Assembly (NCBI RefSeq): GCF_011038885.2
Contig: NZ_CP064952.1
Coordinates: forward strand, 62,001-126,000
Reading direction: 5' to 3'
Length of the DNA: 64,000 nt
Origin: Schaalia sp. ZJ405
GTDB lineage: Bacteria > Actinomycetota > Actinomycetes > Actinomycetales > Actinomycetaceae
The position numbers were made by a program, and so were the translations under genes. The notes beneath the pieces are model-generated. The model saw nothing but the letters and a program-made list of their open reading frames with translations. It made no database searches and was not told the DNA's origin. Positions 53,233 to 61,610 of the stretch are shown here, piece by piece. Numbering within the stretch: the stretch's first letter is position 1; every line of letters begins with the position of its first letter.

Positions 53233-54135
53233 TCACATGAAACGACGCACGATCGCGAGGGTTTCGGGCACATAAGCGCGACCGAAAAGGAAGCAATGAA
53301 CCATGAGAATGTGGAGCCGGTGGAGTGCAATGCGGTCTTGCCATCCATCCGCAAGAGGTGAGACTTCGGAGTAGGCCGCGTAAATGCGATCCACGAATGG
53401 ACATCCGAAAACCGTCAGGGCCGCAAGATCTTCTTCGGCATGACCTCCCTGTGCTGCCGGGTCGATGAGCACGCCACCTAGAGGTGTCCACATGATATTG
53501 CCGGACCAGAGATCACCGTGTGTGCGGGCAACGCGGATATCGCACGAGTTTGAGGCTGCCGGTGAGTCGACGGCGCTGGTCTTCGCGGAGCTGGAAGAGG
53601 GTTGGGAGCTGGTGGAGGGGGGAGGGTTGGTGCGCACCGACTGAGCGATTCGCTGCTCGACGAGCGCCGGTTGGGGATGGTCATAGATTCCCGAGGCCAG
53701 GACATCGCCTAGGCGCAGGATGTCACGGATTTCCTCCGCCGTGAATGTCGGTGATTCAAGGTAGGGGCTCAGGCGTTCCTTCGCGTAGAACTCTCCCCAC
53801 GACGCTGGAGACGCGTGAGGATCTGAGGGAAGTGACAGCGGAGCTTGACCCATCCACCCGTCCCCGATATGCCTGGGAGGTGGTGCTCCCCAATGCGATG
53901 CCCCGGATGCGTGGGTGACGGCAAGCGCTCGTCCGAAGTCATCTGCGGCTGTCGTTGTGGGGCGTGTGCTGGGCAGTTCCTCTTCGGTCAGCCACGTGTC
54001 CCCGGAATCGAGGACGGTGACGACGCGCGCCGCATCCTCTCCCATGTCCTCTCGCGCCGCGGCAAGCCAGCGAAGACCGTGGACCTCATGGGAGATCTTC
54101 GACGGATCGGTTGAGCGTTTTGTTCGCGTAGTCAT
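53233..54135 (-). CDS. Fructosamine kinase family protein
   Basis: 300 aa. N-terminal lobe (HEVHGLRWLAAARE, LTEEELPSTRPTTTAADDFG), then the catalytic loop ARTHGDLWSGNIMW and the metal site VLIDPAAQGGHAEEDLA, as in fructosamine-3-kinases and kinases of the aminoglycoside-phosphotransferase fold. A Ser/Pro linker (PPPSTSSQPSSSSAKTSA) sits between lobe and loop. It should phosphorylate ketosamines or a related sugar-amine. ATG 54135 is preferred over GTG 54141 because of AGGGGG upstream. Confidence 0.82.
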   Translation of the reverse strand: MTTRTKRSTDPSKISHEVHGLRWLAAAREDMGEDAARVVTVLDSGDTWLTEEELPSTRPTTTAADDFGRALAVTHASGASHWGAPPPRHIGDGWMGQAPLSLPSDPHASPASWGEFYAKERLSPYLESPTFTAEEIRDILRLGDVLASGIYDHPQPALVEQRIAQSVRTNPPPSTSSQPSSSSAKTSAVDSPAASNSCDIRVARTHGDLWSGNIMWTPLGGVLIDPAAQGGHAEEDLAALTVFGCPFVDRIYAAYSEVSPLADGWQDRIALHRLHILMVHCFLFGRAYVPETLAIVRRFM

Positions 54136-54311
54136 CGCCACCCCCTTTCATTCGACATCCCGCACCTCAACCGTATCCACAGGATGTCATCAGGGGCCAT
54201 CTGTATCCACAGAGAGCGCAACTCTCGTGGTGACCCTCGGCGCGTCTTCCTACCGTAGGGACCCATCGGAACGCATGGCGTGAATCTCTGGGGAAACAAG
54301 GAGGAGTTGTC

Positions 54312-54602
54312 GTGGATGATGACGTTGGGATCGACCTGTCCATCGCTTGTGAAACACTGAGCAACGTCGAAGGGGATATCGGAGCACAAACATTCGACGG
54401 CTGGAAATCCGCGGCGGCGGACGCGGCACGCGATGAGCTCAATGGGATTCGGCTCAGCATTGCCCGCAGTCTCGATTCCTTGGCATCAGCACGGGTTGTG
54501 CATTCCATTGCACATACCGCCTCCCACGAGGCACAACAGAGGGCCATTGTCAGCGGGGATCTTCGCGCGATCGGATGGGGATTTCTTCATCCCGGATGGT
54601 AA
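54312..54602 (+). CDS. Small WXG100-like helical protein
   Basis: 96 aa, GTG start with AAGGAGGAG 6 nt upstream. Two predicted amphipathic helices are joined around FDGWKSAAADAARDELNGIR, which has the place of the WXG turn but with W-x-S. Size, Ala content and helix-turn-helix form fit Esx/WXG100 proteins or small partners of type VII secretion effectors. It is followed by a large hydrolase gene 27 bp later. The assignment is from pattern and context only. Confidence 0.5.
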   Translation: MDDDVGIDLSIACETLSNVEGDIGAQTFDGWKSAAADAARDELNGIRLSIARSLDSLASARVVHSIAHTASHEAQQRAIVSGDLRAIGWGFLHPGW

Positions 54603-54629
54603 GAGGTCAATGTCGGAAGGACAGGAGCA

Positions 54630-56390
54630 ATGGACGGGTCCGATGGGTTGACGCGCCTCGTCGTCGTTTCCTCACGTACCGAAGTGGATACGAACGCCCT
54701 CGTCACTGCGTGTCGGCAGCTGCGGCACCAGGCACGCATTCTCGATGACGTCAGACTCATTCTGGAAAATGCGCGGGACGGGTCAGAAATGTATGCGCGC
54801 TGGGCACCCGAAGAAACGGCGAGGCTGATGCGTCGAATTGACGACCTCTGTATGAGGGTTGAGGAAACCAGAGTACGGATCGACGCGCTGTGTGACTGCG
54901 TGGAATACGCGGCTATGGTGTACGTCGCGGCAGAAGGAAATGCCCGCCGATTCGAGTACGCATGGCGTGCGTTTCACCCCGGGAAGGGAGGGTTGTGGAC
55001 CACGGGGATGGGAACGCTTTACTTTGCGAACCGGCTGAATGCCGCGAAGAATCGTTGGGGATTGACGTGGATTCCCAACGCTGTTGTTGACTATGTGACC
55101 AATCCGGTGGCATCAACTGCAAGCGGATACCGCTCCATCATCGCCTCATCACTTGAGTGTGCGACGGGCCGGGGTGATGGGCTCACCGGTCTTCGCGCTC
55201 AGTTCGACATTGAGGCCTTTGCTCAACGCATCGCCGATGGGGCATGGAGTCCATCAATTGACGCTCGCACAGCCCAGACTCGGGGAACATCGGTGCCCGC
55301 CGAACTTGCAGCCGCATGGTCCCTGGGACTGGGAGCGCTCATCTACGGCCCATCCGGTGGGGTTGTTGTCTCTACAGGAACCCGCGGCCAGGCGGGACGA
55401 ATCATCCGGCAAACAGCGGTGGCACCAACCGAAAAGGAGAAACGGTCGACGCGGGTGACGGTGATGCCCGGTGACAGGCTTGGAGCGTTCACCGTGTTGT
55501 CGATGTTTGGAAAAGCGGGACTTGAACGCTTACCAAGCGGAGCGCAGATCGGCACACAAGACGCGGGCAAAGCGCTCGGCAGACTACCAACGCCGACACA
55601 ACCAGCACGCACGCCAACGCCGACTAGGCCATCGCAGCTACTGGGCGAACTCTCCGGTCTACGAGAAGGAGGGGAAAGTGGCCAGATAAAAATTCTCAAA
55701 CATTCCACCCCAACTGCGACGGGAGGAAAACGCACCTCGTGGTCCGTAGTTATTCGCGGAACACAAAGCTGGTCCGTTGGATCAAGCAATCCGCAGGACA
55801 TGCTGTCCAATCTTCAAGGAGTCGCGCATGAAGACTCCGAGCAATGCAAGGCCGTGCGGACCGCAATGACGATGGCCGGAATCAAAGCGGGGGAAGCTGT
55901 GGAAATTGTTGGACATTCGCAAGGGGGAATTATCGCCGCTCAGCTTGCCAGTGATCCGCAGGTCGTTCGCAACTACCGAGTGACCAGTGTCCTCACTGCC
56001 GGATCCCCAACCGGAGGTTTCACCACTGCACCGGGCGTCAACATGCTCAGCCTGGAGAACACACGTGACATCGTTCCATCCCTCGATGGCGTGTCCAACC
56101 AGCACGGTCCAGGGTCGATGACGGTGAGTTTCGATGGAAACGAGTTGGGGCTGACAGGACCAAGCGGAAAACCTCGATTTGCTCATGACATGAGTGTGTA
56201 TCGCACCCTCATGGAGCGGATCGAAAACCAGGACGGCCAGAATGGGTCCAGTTCTGGGCCGAAAGAACTCGGTGAGGTCCATGAATGGCAGGAACACCGA
56301 CGTCAGACACTGGGCTTGACTCACGACACGGAAACAACGGCGTACGTGTTCGATACGCGCCGCATGATCCCGACGGATCACAAACCGTAA
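54630..56390 (+). CDS. Helical-domain/lipase-like protein, possible secreted effector
   Basis: 586 aa. Residues about 10-115 are helical (ALVTACRQLRHQARILDDVR, TARLMRRIDDLCMRVEETRV) like the N-terminal targeting domains of type VII effectors; a variable linker follows. The C-terminal domain repeats the hydrolase at 50084: SGQIKILKHS, WSVVIRGTQSWSVGSSNPQD, VEIVGHSQGGIIAAQLAS (nucleophile Ser), LTAGSPTGGF, TRDIVPSLDG, and DMSVYRTLME near the end. Preceded by GGACAGGAG. No signal peptide. Lipid or ester hydrolysis is expected; target unknown. Confidence 0.65.
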   Translation: MDGSDGLTRLVVVSSRTEVDTNALVTACRQLRHQARILDDVRLILENARDGSEMYARWAPEETARLMRRIDDLCMRVEETRVRIDALCDCVEYAAMVYVAAEGNARRFEYAWRAFHPGKGGLWTTGMGTLYFANRLNAAKNRWGLTWIPNAVVDYVTNPVASTASGYRSIIASSLECATGRGDGLTGLRAQFDIEAFAQRIADGAWSPSIDARTAQTRGTSVPAELAAAWSLGLGALIYGPSGGVVVSTGTRGQAGRIIRQTAVAPTEKEKRSTRVTVMPGDRLGAFTVLSMFGKAGLERLPSGAQIGTQDAGKALGRLPTPTQPARTPTPTRPSQLLGELSGLREGGESGQIKILKHSTPTATGGKRTSWSVVIRGTQSWSVGSSNPQDMLSNLQGVAHEDSEQCKAVRTAMTMAGIKAGEAVEIVGHSQGGIIAAQLASDPQVVRNYRVTSVLTAGSPTGGFTTAPGVNMLSLENTRDIVPSLDGVSNQHGPGSMTVSFDGNELGLTGPSGKPRFAHDMSVYRTLMERIENQDGQNGSSSGPKELGEVHEWQEHRRQTLGLTHDTETTAYVFDTRRMIPTDHKP

Positions 56391-56441
56391 CCGTCGAAAA
56401 GAAGACTTGAATTTCTAAAGACACCCAAGCGGTGGTACTGT

Positions 56442-56518
56442 GACCGGCGTGACACGGGGTGCCACCGGCTGAGAACACACCCGTCGAACCTGTCCAGATC
56501 ATTCTGACGAAGGGATGT
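56442..56518 (+). promoter_or_regulatory. TPP riboswitch upstream of thiM
   Basis: GACACGGGGTGCCACCGGC, CTGAGAACACACCC, GAACCTGTCCAGATCATTCTG and ACGAAGGGA give the THI aptamer. The final AGGGA is also the Shine-Dalgarno of thiM (ATG 56525), so ligand binding should hide the ribosome site. Confidence 0.93.
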
Positions 56519-56524
56519 CGCACG

Positions 56525-57325
56525 ATGAACCACGCGACTGCACAATCCGCATTAACCGCCGTAAAAGACACGAGTCCGCTGGTCTCCTGCATCACGAACT
56601 CCGTGGTAACGAACTTCACGGCCAACATTCTTCTCGCCCTGGGCGCAGCCCCCGCAATGGTTGACATTGTTGGCGAGGCCGGCCCATTTGCCTCAATTGC
56701 CACAGGACTGCTCATCAACCTCGGCACGCCCACCCCCGAGCAACGCGAAGCGGCAATCGAAGCAGCTCAAGCAGCCAATGATGCCGGTGTTCCCTGGGTC
56801 CTCGACCCCGTCGCCGTCGGCGTACTCAAGCACCGCACAGCCACCGCCCGCGCGCTCCTCGAACTGAAACCGACGGCGATTCGTGGAAACGCTTCGGAAA
56901 TCATGGCGCTCGCGGGCACAGGCGCAGGTGGACGCGGTGTCGAGAGCGCCGACGATGTTGAATCCGCGCTCGATGCGGGGCGTGAGCTTGCCGCAACCTA
57001 CGGCAGTGTTGTCGCAATCTCCGGTCCAACGGACGCAGTGATCACCGCCAACGCAGTGGTCCATGTCGGAGGTGGATCCGAGATGCTCACCCGGGTCACT
57101 GGCGGGGGATGTGCGCTGGGCGCAGTCATCGCCGCATTCATCGGTGCGGGACGCGCACACGGATTGACGGATGGCGATGCTGTTGCAGCGGCCCACGTCG
57201 CATATTCCGCGGCAGCAGAAATTGCAGCAGCGCAGGCGAAGGGACCGGGAACTTTCAGCTCCCGCTTCCTCGACGCACTGTATCTTCTGCGCGCAGATGA
57301 TCTCGACCGGATTCCCCTGTCATGA
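56525..57325 (+). CDS. thiM: Hydroxyethylthiazole kinase
   Basis: 266 aa. [55 protein letters not shown] and [15 protein letters not shown] are the ribokinase-fold ThiM signatures. It phosphorylates salvaged thiazole alcohol. Start fixed by the riboswitch-embedded RBS. Its TGA overlaps the thiE start. Confidence 0.95.
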   Translation: MNHATAQSALTAVKDTSPLVSCITNSVVTNFTANILLALGAAPAMVDIVGEAGPFASIATGLLINLGTPTPEQREAAIEAAQAANDAGVPWVLDPVAVGVLKHRTATARALLELKPTAIRGNASEIMALAGTGAGGRGVESADDVESALDAGRELAATYGSVVAISGPTDAVITANAVVHVGGGSEMLTRVTGGGCALGAVIAAFIGAGRAHGLTDGDAVAAAHVAYSAAAEIAAAQAKGPGTFSSRFLDALYLLRADDLDRIPLS

Positions 57326-57999
57326 TGCACGAACATCAGCGACCAGCCCCCGATCTACGGTGCTACCTCGTCACCGACGAGGACCTCTGCGCTAGCGCAG
57401 GTCGGAGCGTCCTTGACACTGTCATTCGGGCGGTTGACGGCGGAGCAACATGCGTCCAGCTGCGCGCGAAAACAACAGATGGTGGACCATTCCTCGATGA
57501 TGTATGCGACGTCGCGCGGGCGGTCGGAACCCGCGTGCCCGTCCTCGTCAATGATCGCGTGGATGTCTACCTGGCAGCGAAGGCCCTGGGTGTTCCCGTT
57601 GCCGGGGTTCACGTCGGTCAGGCGGATCTGCCCGCTCGAATTGTCCGTCAGCTCATCGGAGATGACGCCTATCTTGGGCTTTCGGTTGGAACCGAGGACG
57701 AAGCGCGAGTTGCTCGCGAGGAAGGCGCAGCGGATCACGTGGGTCTGTCGGTCCTGCGAACCACGTCAACAAAAACGGATACCCCCGAAGTCCTGGGCTA
57801 TCAGGGGTGTCAGCGCCTCGCAGAAATTGTCGGAATGCCGTCGTGCGTAATCGGAGGAGTACAGGTTGATGATGTTGCCCCTCTCGCCCGAGCAGGCGTG
57901 AACGGGGTTGCCGTTGTGTCGGCGATCTGTGCGGCCGATGACCCTGCCGCAGCGGCCGCAGATTTCTTCAACGCATGGTCCATGCAGCAGGGAGACTGA
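57322..57999 (+). CDS. thiE: Thiamine-phosphate synthase
   Basis: 225 aa TIM barrel. [22 protein letters not shown] (LRxK), [29 protein letters not shown] and the end [28 protein letters not shown] in pieces. Joins HMP-PP and thiazole phosphate. The start overlaps thiM (ATGATG). Confidence 0.95.
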   Translation: MMHEHQRPAPDLRCYLVTDEDLCASAGRSVLDTVIRAVDGGATCVQLRAKTTDGGPFLDDVCDVARAVGTRVPVLVNDRVDVYLAAKALGVPVAGVHVGQADLPARIVRQLIGDDAYLGLSVGTEDEARVAREEGAADHVGLSVLRTTSTKTDTPEVLGYQGCQRLAEIVGMPSCVIGGVQVDDVAPLARAGVNGVAVVSAICAADDPAAAAADFFNAWSMQQGD

Positions 58000-58002
58000 G
58001 AA

Positions 58003-58848
58003 ATGACACGTGTGAAGACCCTGTCGATCGCGGGTTCAGACCCCAGCGGTGGAGCAGGAATCCAAGCCGACCTCAAGGCAATGAGCGCGAACGGCGCTTA
58101 CGCCATGAGTGTCATTACGGCGCTGACAGCTCAGTCGACACAGGGAGTCACTGACGTGCACGTCATCCCTGTGGACTTTGTGCGTCAGCAGATGGACACG
58201 CTTTTGGCGGATATCACTCCCGATGCGACGAAAATTGGGATGTTAGCCACGGCGGAGCTCGCTCATCTTGTTGGCGAATACTTTCCGTCCCTCACGTACA
58301 CCGTCCTCGATCCCGTCATGGTTGCGACATCCGGGGATCGGCTCCTTGACCCGGATGCAACCGCAGCCGTCATGGATCTGTGTACGCAGGCTGACCTCAT
58401 CACCCCGAACATTCCCGAAGCGGCAGCGCTCCTCAACGTTGAACCGGCAACGAGCGTGGACGAGGCCGTTGATCAAGCCATCATGCTTCGCGACCTAGGG
58501 GTTCGGCGTGCCCTTGTCAAAGGGGGACATCTGGATGCGGACGCGACGGACGTGTTCATTGACGAGGACGGACCCGTCCTCGTCACCGGGCATCTCGTGA
58601 CCACGCAGAACACCCACGGGACAGGGTGCACACTCTCGTCGGCGATCGCGGCGCTGCGCCCGCAAAGTGAGTCATGGATCGACGCGGTGCAACGCGCGAA
58701 GAACTACCTGACGGGTGCGCTTGAACGAGCGGATGACCTGAACGTCGGCCAGGGACACGGTCCTGTCAATCATTTCGCAGCGCTGTGGGATGCTGCTGCG
58801 TCCGTTGCGCACCCCGCAACTCACAACCACGAGGAGAACGAGAAATGA
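58003..58848 (+). CDS. thiD: Hydroxymethylpyrimidine (phosphate) kinase
   Basis: 281 aa. SIAGSDPSGGAGIQADLKAM, DPVMVATSGDRLLDPDA, TPNIPEAAALL and THGTGCTLSSAIAA (anion hole) are ThiD motifs. It makes HMP-PP. FIDEDGPVLVTG is encoded by an 11-bp perfect inverted repeat of the dispersed motif (58561-58584). Its stop overlaps tenA by ATGA. Confidence 0.95.
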   Translation: MTRVKTLSIAGSDPSGGAGIQADLKAMSANGAYAMSVITALTAQSTQGVTDVHVIPVDFVRQQMDTLLADITPDATKIGMLATAELAHLVGEYFPSLTYTVLDPVMVATSGDRLLDPDATAAVMDLCTQADLITPNIPEAAALLNVEPATSVDEAVDQAIMLRDLGVRRALVKGGHLDADATDVFIDEDGPVLVTGHLVTTQNTHGTGCTLSSAIAALRPQSESWIDAVQRAKNYLTGALERADDLNVGQGHGPVNHFAALWDAAASVAHPATHNHEENEK

Positions 58849-59507
58849 CAGCCGATCACCCCATGACCTTCACCGAGGAAGCGTGGGAGCGGACTTCTCA
58901 CATCCGCGACCGCATCGATACACTTCCATTCGTTCAGGCCCTGGCCGATGGCTCGCTTGAACGTTCGGCATTCAACTACTACATGGTGCAGGACGCCCTG
59001 TATCTGGGTGCTTACGGGCGCGCCCTCGCGGGTTTGGGCGCGAAGGCAGACGAACCGGACGACCTGATTTTCTGGTCGAAGTGCGCAGCCGACTCCATCG
59101 AGGTCGAACGCTCCTTGCATGCTAGTCACGTCGATGTCTCGGCACGCGCGCAGGCCTCACCGACGTGCCGCGCATATTCATCATTTCTCTTGGCGTGCTT
59201 GAACGAGGATTATGCGATCGCAGCAACCTCCGTTCTCCCGTGCTTCTGGGTATACGAGGACGTGGGACGTCGGATCCTTGAGGCATCCTGCGATCTGGAG
59301 AATCATCCGTATGGGGACTGGATCGAAATGTACGGCGATCCGGTGTTTGCTGAGCAGACACTGAGAGTGCGGGCAATCATTGACCGCCTCGCCGAGGAAG
59401 CGTCCCCTCGGGGGCGTGAGCGCATGTTCGAGGTATTCCAACAGGCGGTGCGCTACGAGTGGATGTTCTGGGACGCTGCGTGGCGTCAAGAGGAGTGGCC
59501 GGTCTAG
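58845..59507 (+). CDS. tenA: Aminopyrimidine aminohydrolase
   Basis: 220 aa helical protein. FNYYMVQDALYLGAYGRALA (D50) and TSVLPCFWVYEDVG with the catalytic Cys (C133) match TenA; the E of YEWMFWD is in the expected C-terminal place. It recycles degraded thiamine into hydroxymethylpyrimidine for ThiD. Last gene of the operon, 167 bp before a strong hairpin. Confidence 0.93.
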   Translation: MTADHPMTFTEEAWERTSHIRDRIDTLPFVQALADGSLERSAFNYYMVQDALYLGAYGRALAGLGAKADEPDDLIFWSKCAADSIEVERSLHASHVDVSARAQASPTCRAYSSFLLACLNEDYAIAATSVLPCFWVYEDVGRRILEASCDLENHPYGDWIEMYGDPVFAEQTLRVRAIIDRLAEEASPRGRERMFEVFQQAVRYEWMFWDAAWRQEEWPV

Positions 59508-59674
59508 CGTCGGTGCGCTAAGCCGTCATCTCTCGTTGGGTCTGTCGCTGCGCGACTATGAGGAGCGGTCAAACGCGCTTTTCAAGCCAATCTGACAGGG
59601 CATCGTTGCCCCACGATGATGAAGTGACCAGGCTCAACGGCGCCTATACGGTCCACCATATGCGCCAACACATA

Positions 59675-59707
59675 CGCGGCACACCCCAAAATCAGGGGTG
59701 TGCCGCG
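59675..59707. terminator. Hairpin between tenA and the holin-like gene
   Basis: CGCGGCACACCCC and GGGGTGTGCCGCG (13-bp perfect stem, loop AAAATCA). It lies between two convergent genes and can stop both. The rest of 59508-59763 shows no gene. Confidence 0.75.
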
Positions 59708-59763
59708 TGAGTGTCATGTCAACCGGAGAGGCCAGGCTCACCGGCTAAAAGAGAGAGTGGGAA

Positions 59764-60147
59764 TTATTCCTTGTCCTTGCTGGACACCCCGAGGATGCCC
59801 GACACGATGGACGCGATGACGGCAACGATGATCGCACCGAAGAGCGCGGGCCAGAATCCGTTGACCTCGAAGGGGATGTTGAAAGAGCTCGCCACCCAAC
59901 CCGTGAGCATGAACATCAGTGCGTTCGTCACGAGGGCAAAAAGCCCGAAGGTCAGCATGTACAGCGGGAAGGTCAGCACGTTGACGAGCGGGCGGACAAG
60001 GGAGTTGACGATCGTGAAGACCAGTGCCACAACCGCGAGCATGAGGAAGCGGTTGAGGAAGGATCCACCGGTGAAAGAAATACCGGGGAGGATCGTCGAG
60101 GCCCAGAGTCCGGCCATTGTTGCAAGGAGTCGAAAAATGAAATCCAT
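59764..60147 (-). CDS. Phage-holin-4 superfamily membrane protein
   Basis: 127 aa with four hydrophobic segments: LLATMAGLWASTILPGISF, FLMLAVVALVFTIVNSLV, LYMLTFGLFALVTNALMFML, LFGAIIVAVIASIVSGILG. The NSLVRPLVNVLTFPLYMLTFG block is the YvlD/holin-4 signature. Function unknown. TAACAT ends 6 nt before the ATG, indicating a leaderless mRNA. Confidence 0.88.
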   Translation of the reverse strand: MDFIFRLLATMAGLWASTILPGISFTGGSFLNRFLMLAVVALVFTIVNSLVRPLVNVLTFPLYMLTFGLFALVTNALMFMLTGWVASSFNIPFEVNGFWPALFGAIIVAVIASIVSGILGVSSKDKE

Positions 60148-60153
60148 ACTTGA

Positions 60154-60159
60154 ATGTTA
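60154..60159 (-). promoter_or_regulatory. -10 hexamer for leaderless holin-4-like gene
   Basis: TAACAT on the minus strand, 6 nt before ATG 60147. Confidence 0.45.
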
Positions 60160-60309
60160 CAGATTCCGTATAAAAGCGCTCGGTGAGGAGACGATACGGG
60201 GGTTGCATGTGACGAAAGTCCCGGTATTTGACGATTTGAGAACATCGCGATGCTGAGGTGGGGACGTTCACTGAGTGAGAGACGCTCGGTGTTACGCGGG
60301 TGCGTGCGG

Positions 60310-60315
60310 TAGGAC
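60310..60315 (+). promoter_or_regulatory. -10 hexamer for leaderless aminotransferase gene
   Basis: TAGGAC followed by 6 nt and ATG 60322. Confidence 0.45.
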
Positions 60316-60321
60316 TGTCGT

Positions 60322-61389
60322 ATGTCGCAGATGAATGTTCCGATTCGCCAGCAGGTTGACGATCTCCCCCGATATGTTCCGGGCCGGGCCCGTGAGGGAG
60401 CGGTGAAACTGTCATCGAATGAAATGCCGCAGCCACCGGATCAGTCAATCATTGACGCGGCATCACAGGCTCTCGCACAGGTCAACCGTTACCCCGATCT
60501 CACGGCATCCGAACTCCGCGGCGCATTGGCACAACGCTTCGGCGTCGACGCTGACGAGGTGTGTGTAGGGACCGGCTCCTCGGCAATCCTCATGGCCGCA
60601 CTCATGGCGGTGTGCTGCGACGGTGACGAGGTCGTGTTCCCCTGGCGGTCGTTCGAGTCGTATCCGATTGCCGTACCAGCGGCGCACGCCACGGCTCGCC
60701 TTGTTCCTCTTCGCGAGAGCGGCCAGGTTGATCTGCACGCAATGCGTGAGGCGTTGACGGAGCGAACGCGGGTCGTCATCGTGTGTACACCGAATAATCC
60801 GACGGGTCCCGCTCTGTCTTTCGATGAGATCCACGAATTTGTCCGTCAGGTTCCGCCGAACATACTGATCCTCATGGACGAGGCGTACATCGACTTCGCG
60901 GATGACCCTGCGATCAGGTCAGCGATCCCGCTCATTGGGGAGTTCCCGAATGTTCTCGTCATGCGAACTTTCTCAAAGGTTCACGCACTCGCGGGGGTTC
61001 GCGTGGGCTATGCCATTGGGCATCGGCAACTCATCGGAGCGATTCAGGCGGTCCTCGTGCCGTTTGGGGTAAGCGCTGTCGCTCAGGCGGCGGCCGTGGC
61101 GTCGCTCAAAGGGGACGAGGACGTGCGCGCGCAGGCGCGCGCAATTATTGGCGAACGTCACCGGATGCTCAAGGAACTGCGAAGTCTAGGCTTTGTGGTC
61201 CCCGAGTCTCAGGCGAATTTCGTCATGCTCATGGGCGAGGGCGAGGAGTTTGTGGCGGCGTGTGCCCGTGAGGGAGTTGTGGTTCGGCCCTTCCCTGAGG
61301 GGATACGGGTGACGGTGGGGACACGTGAACTCAACGACTGTGTTCTGCGGGCGGCGCAGTCTTGCGCTGCTCGTCGCTCAGACAGATGA
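60322..61389 (+). CDS. Histidinol-phosphate/aromatic aminotransferase family
   Basis: 355 aa PLP aminotransferase of fold type I. KLSSNEMPQPPDQSI, CTPNNPTGPALS, LILMDEAYIDFAD, and TFSKVHALAGVRVGYAIG with the PLP lysine K219. HisC and phenylalanine/tyrosine aminotransferase (Pat) of actinobacteria share these. It stands alone, without other his genes in view, so the aromatic role is as likely as HisC. Confidence 0.85.
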   Translation: MSQMNVPIRQQVDDLPRYVPGRAREGAVKLSSNEMPQPPDQSIIDAASQALAQVNRYPDLTASELRGALAQRFGVDADEVCVGTGSSAILMAALMAVCCDGDEVVFPWRSFESYPIAVPAAHATARLVPLRESGQVDLHAMREALTERTRVVIVCTPNNPTGPALSFDEIHEFVRQVPPNILILMDEAYIDFADDPAIRSAIPLIGEFPNVLVMRTFSKVHALAGVRVGYAIGHRQLIGAIQAVLVPFGVSAVAQAAAVASLKGDEDVRAQARAIIGERHRMLKELRSLGFVVPESQANFVMLMGEGEEFVAACAREGVVVRPFPEGIRVTVGTRELNDCVLRAAQSCAARRSDR

Positions 61390-61504
61390 TGGACGTCGCC
61401 CTCTTACAACGATGACTGGGGTAAGTCTCGGCTGCGCCGGGGCGAGATCGCACCATCCCTCTCACACGATGACTCGGGATGTGGGGAGCGCCTTGTGAAA
61501 TGCG

Positions 61505-61545
61505 CGTGGGCTGCCCGGTTTCACGTGTTTCCCAGGCAGCCCACG
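61505..61545. terminator. Hairpin between convergent genes
   Basis: CGTGGGCTGCC (61505-61515) pairs with GGCAGCCCACG (61535-61545), an 11-bp perfect stem with a 19-nt loop, between the aminotransferase and DUF4352-like genes. Confidence 0.65.
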
Positions 61546-61610
61546 GTGAGCTGAATGACTGTGCTCTTGGTATTCGATCTGTGCTCAGGCTGCTCAACAG
61601 CCGCGGTCTG

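Noticed and set aside
59738..60448. Long minus-strand frame overlapping the holin-4-like gene
   Set aside because: It runs through a terminator and the aminotransferase promoter, and the product is Arg/His/Pro-rich; the 127-aa frame has clear membrane helices.
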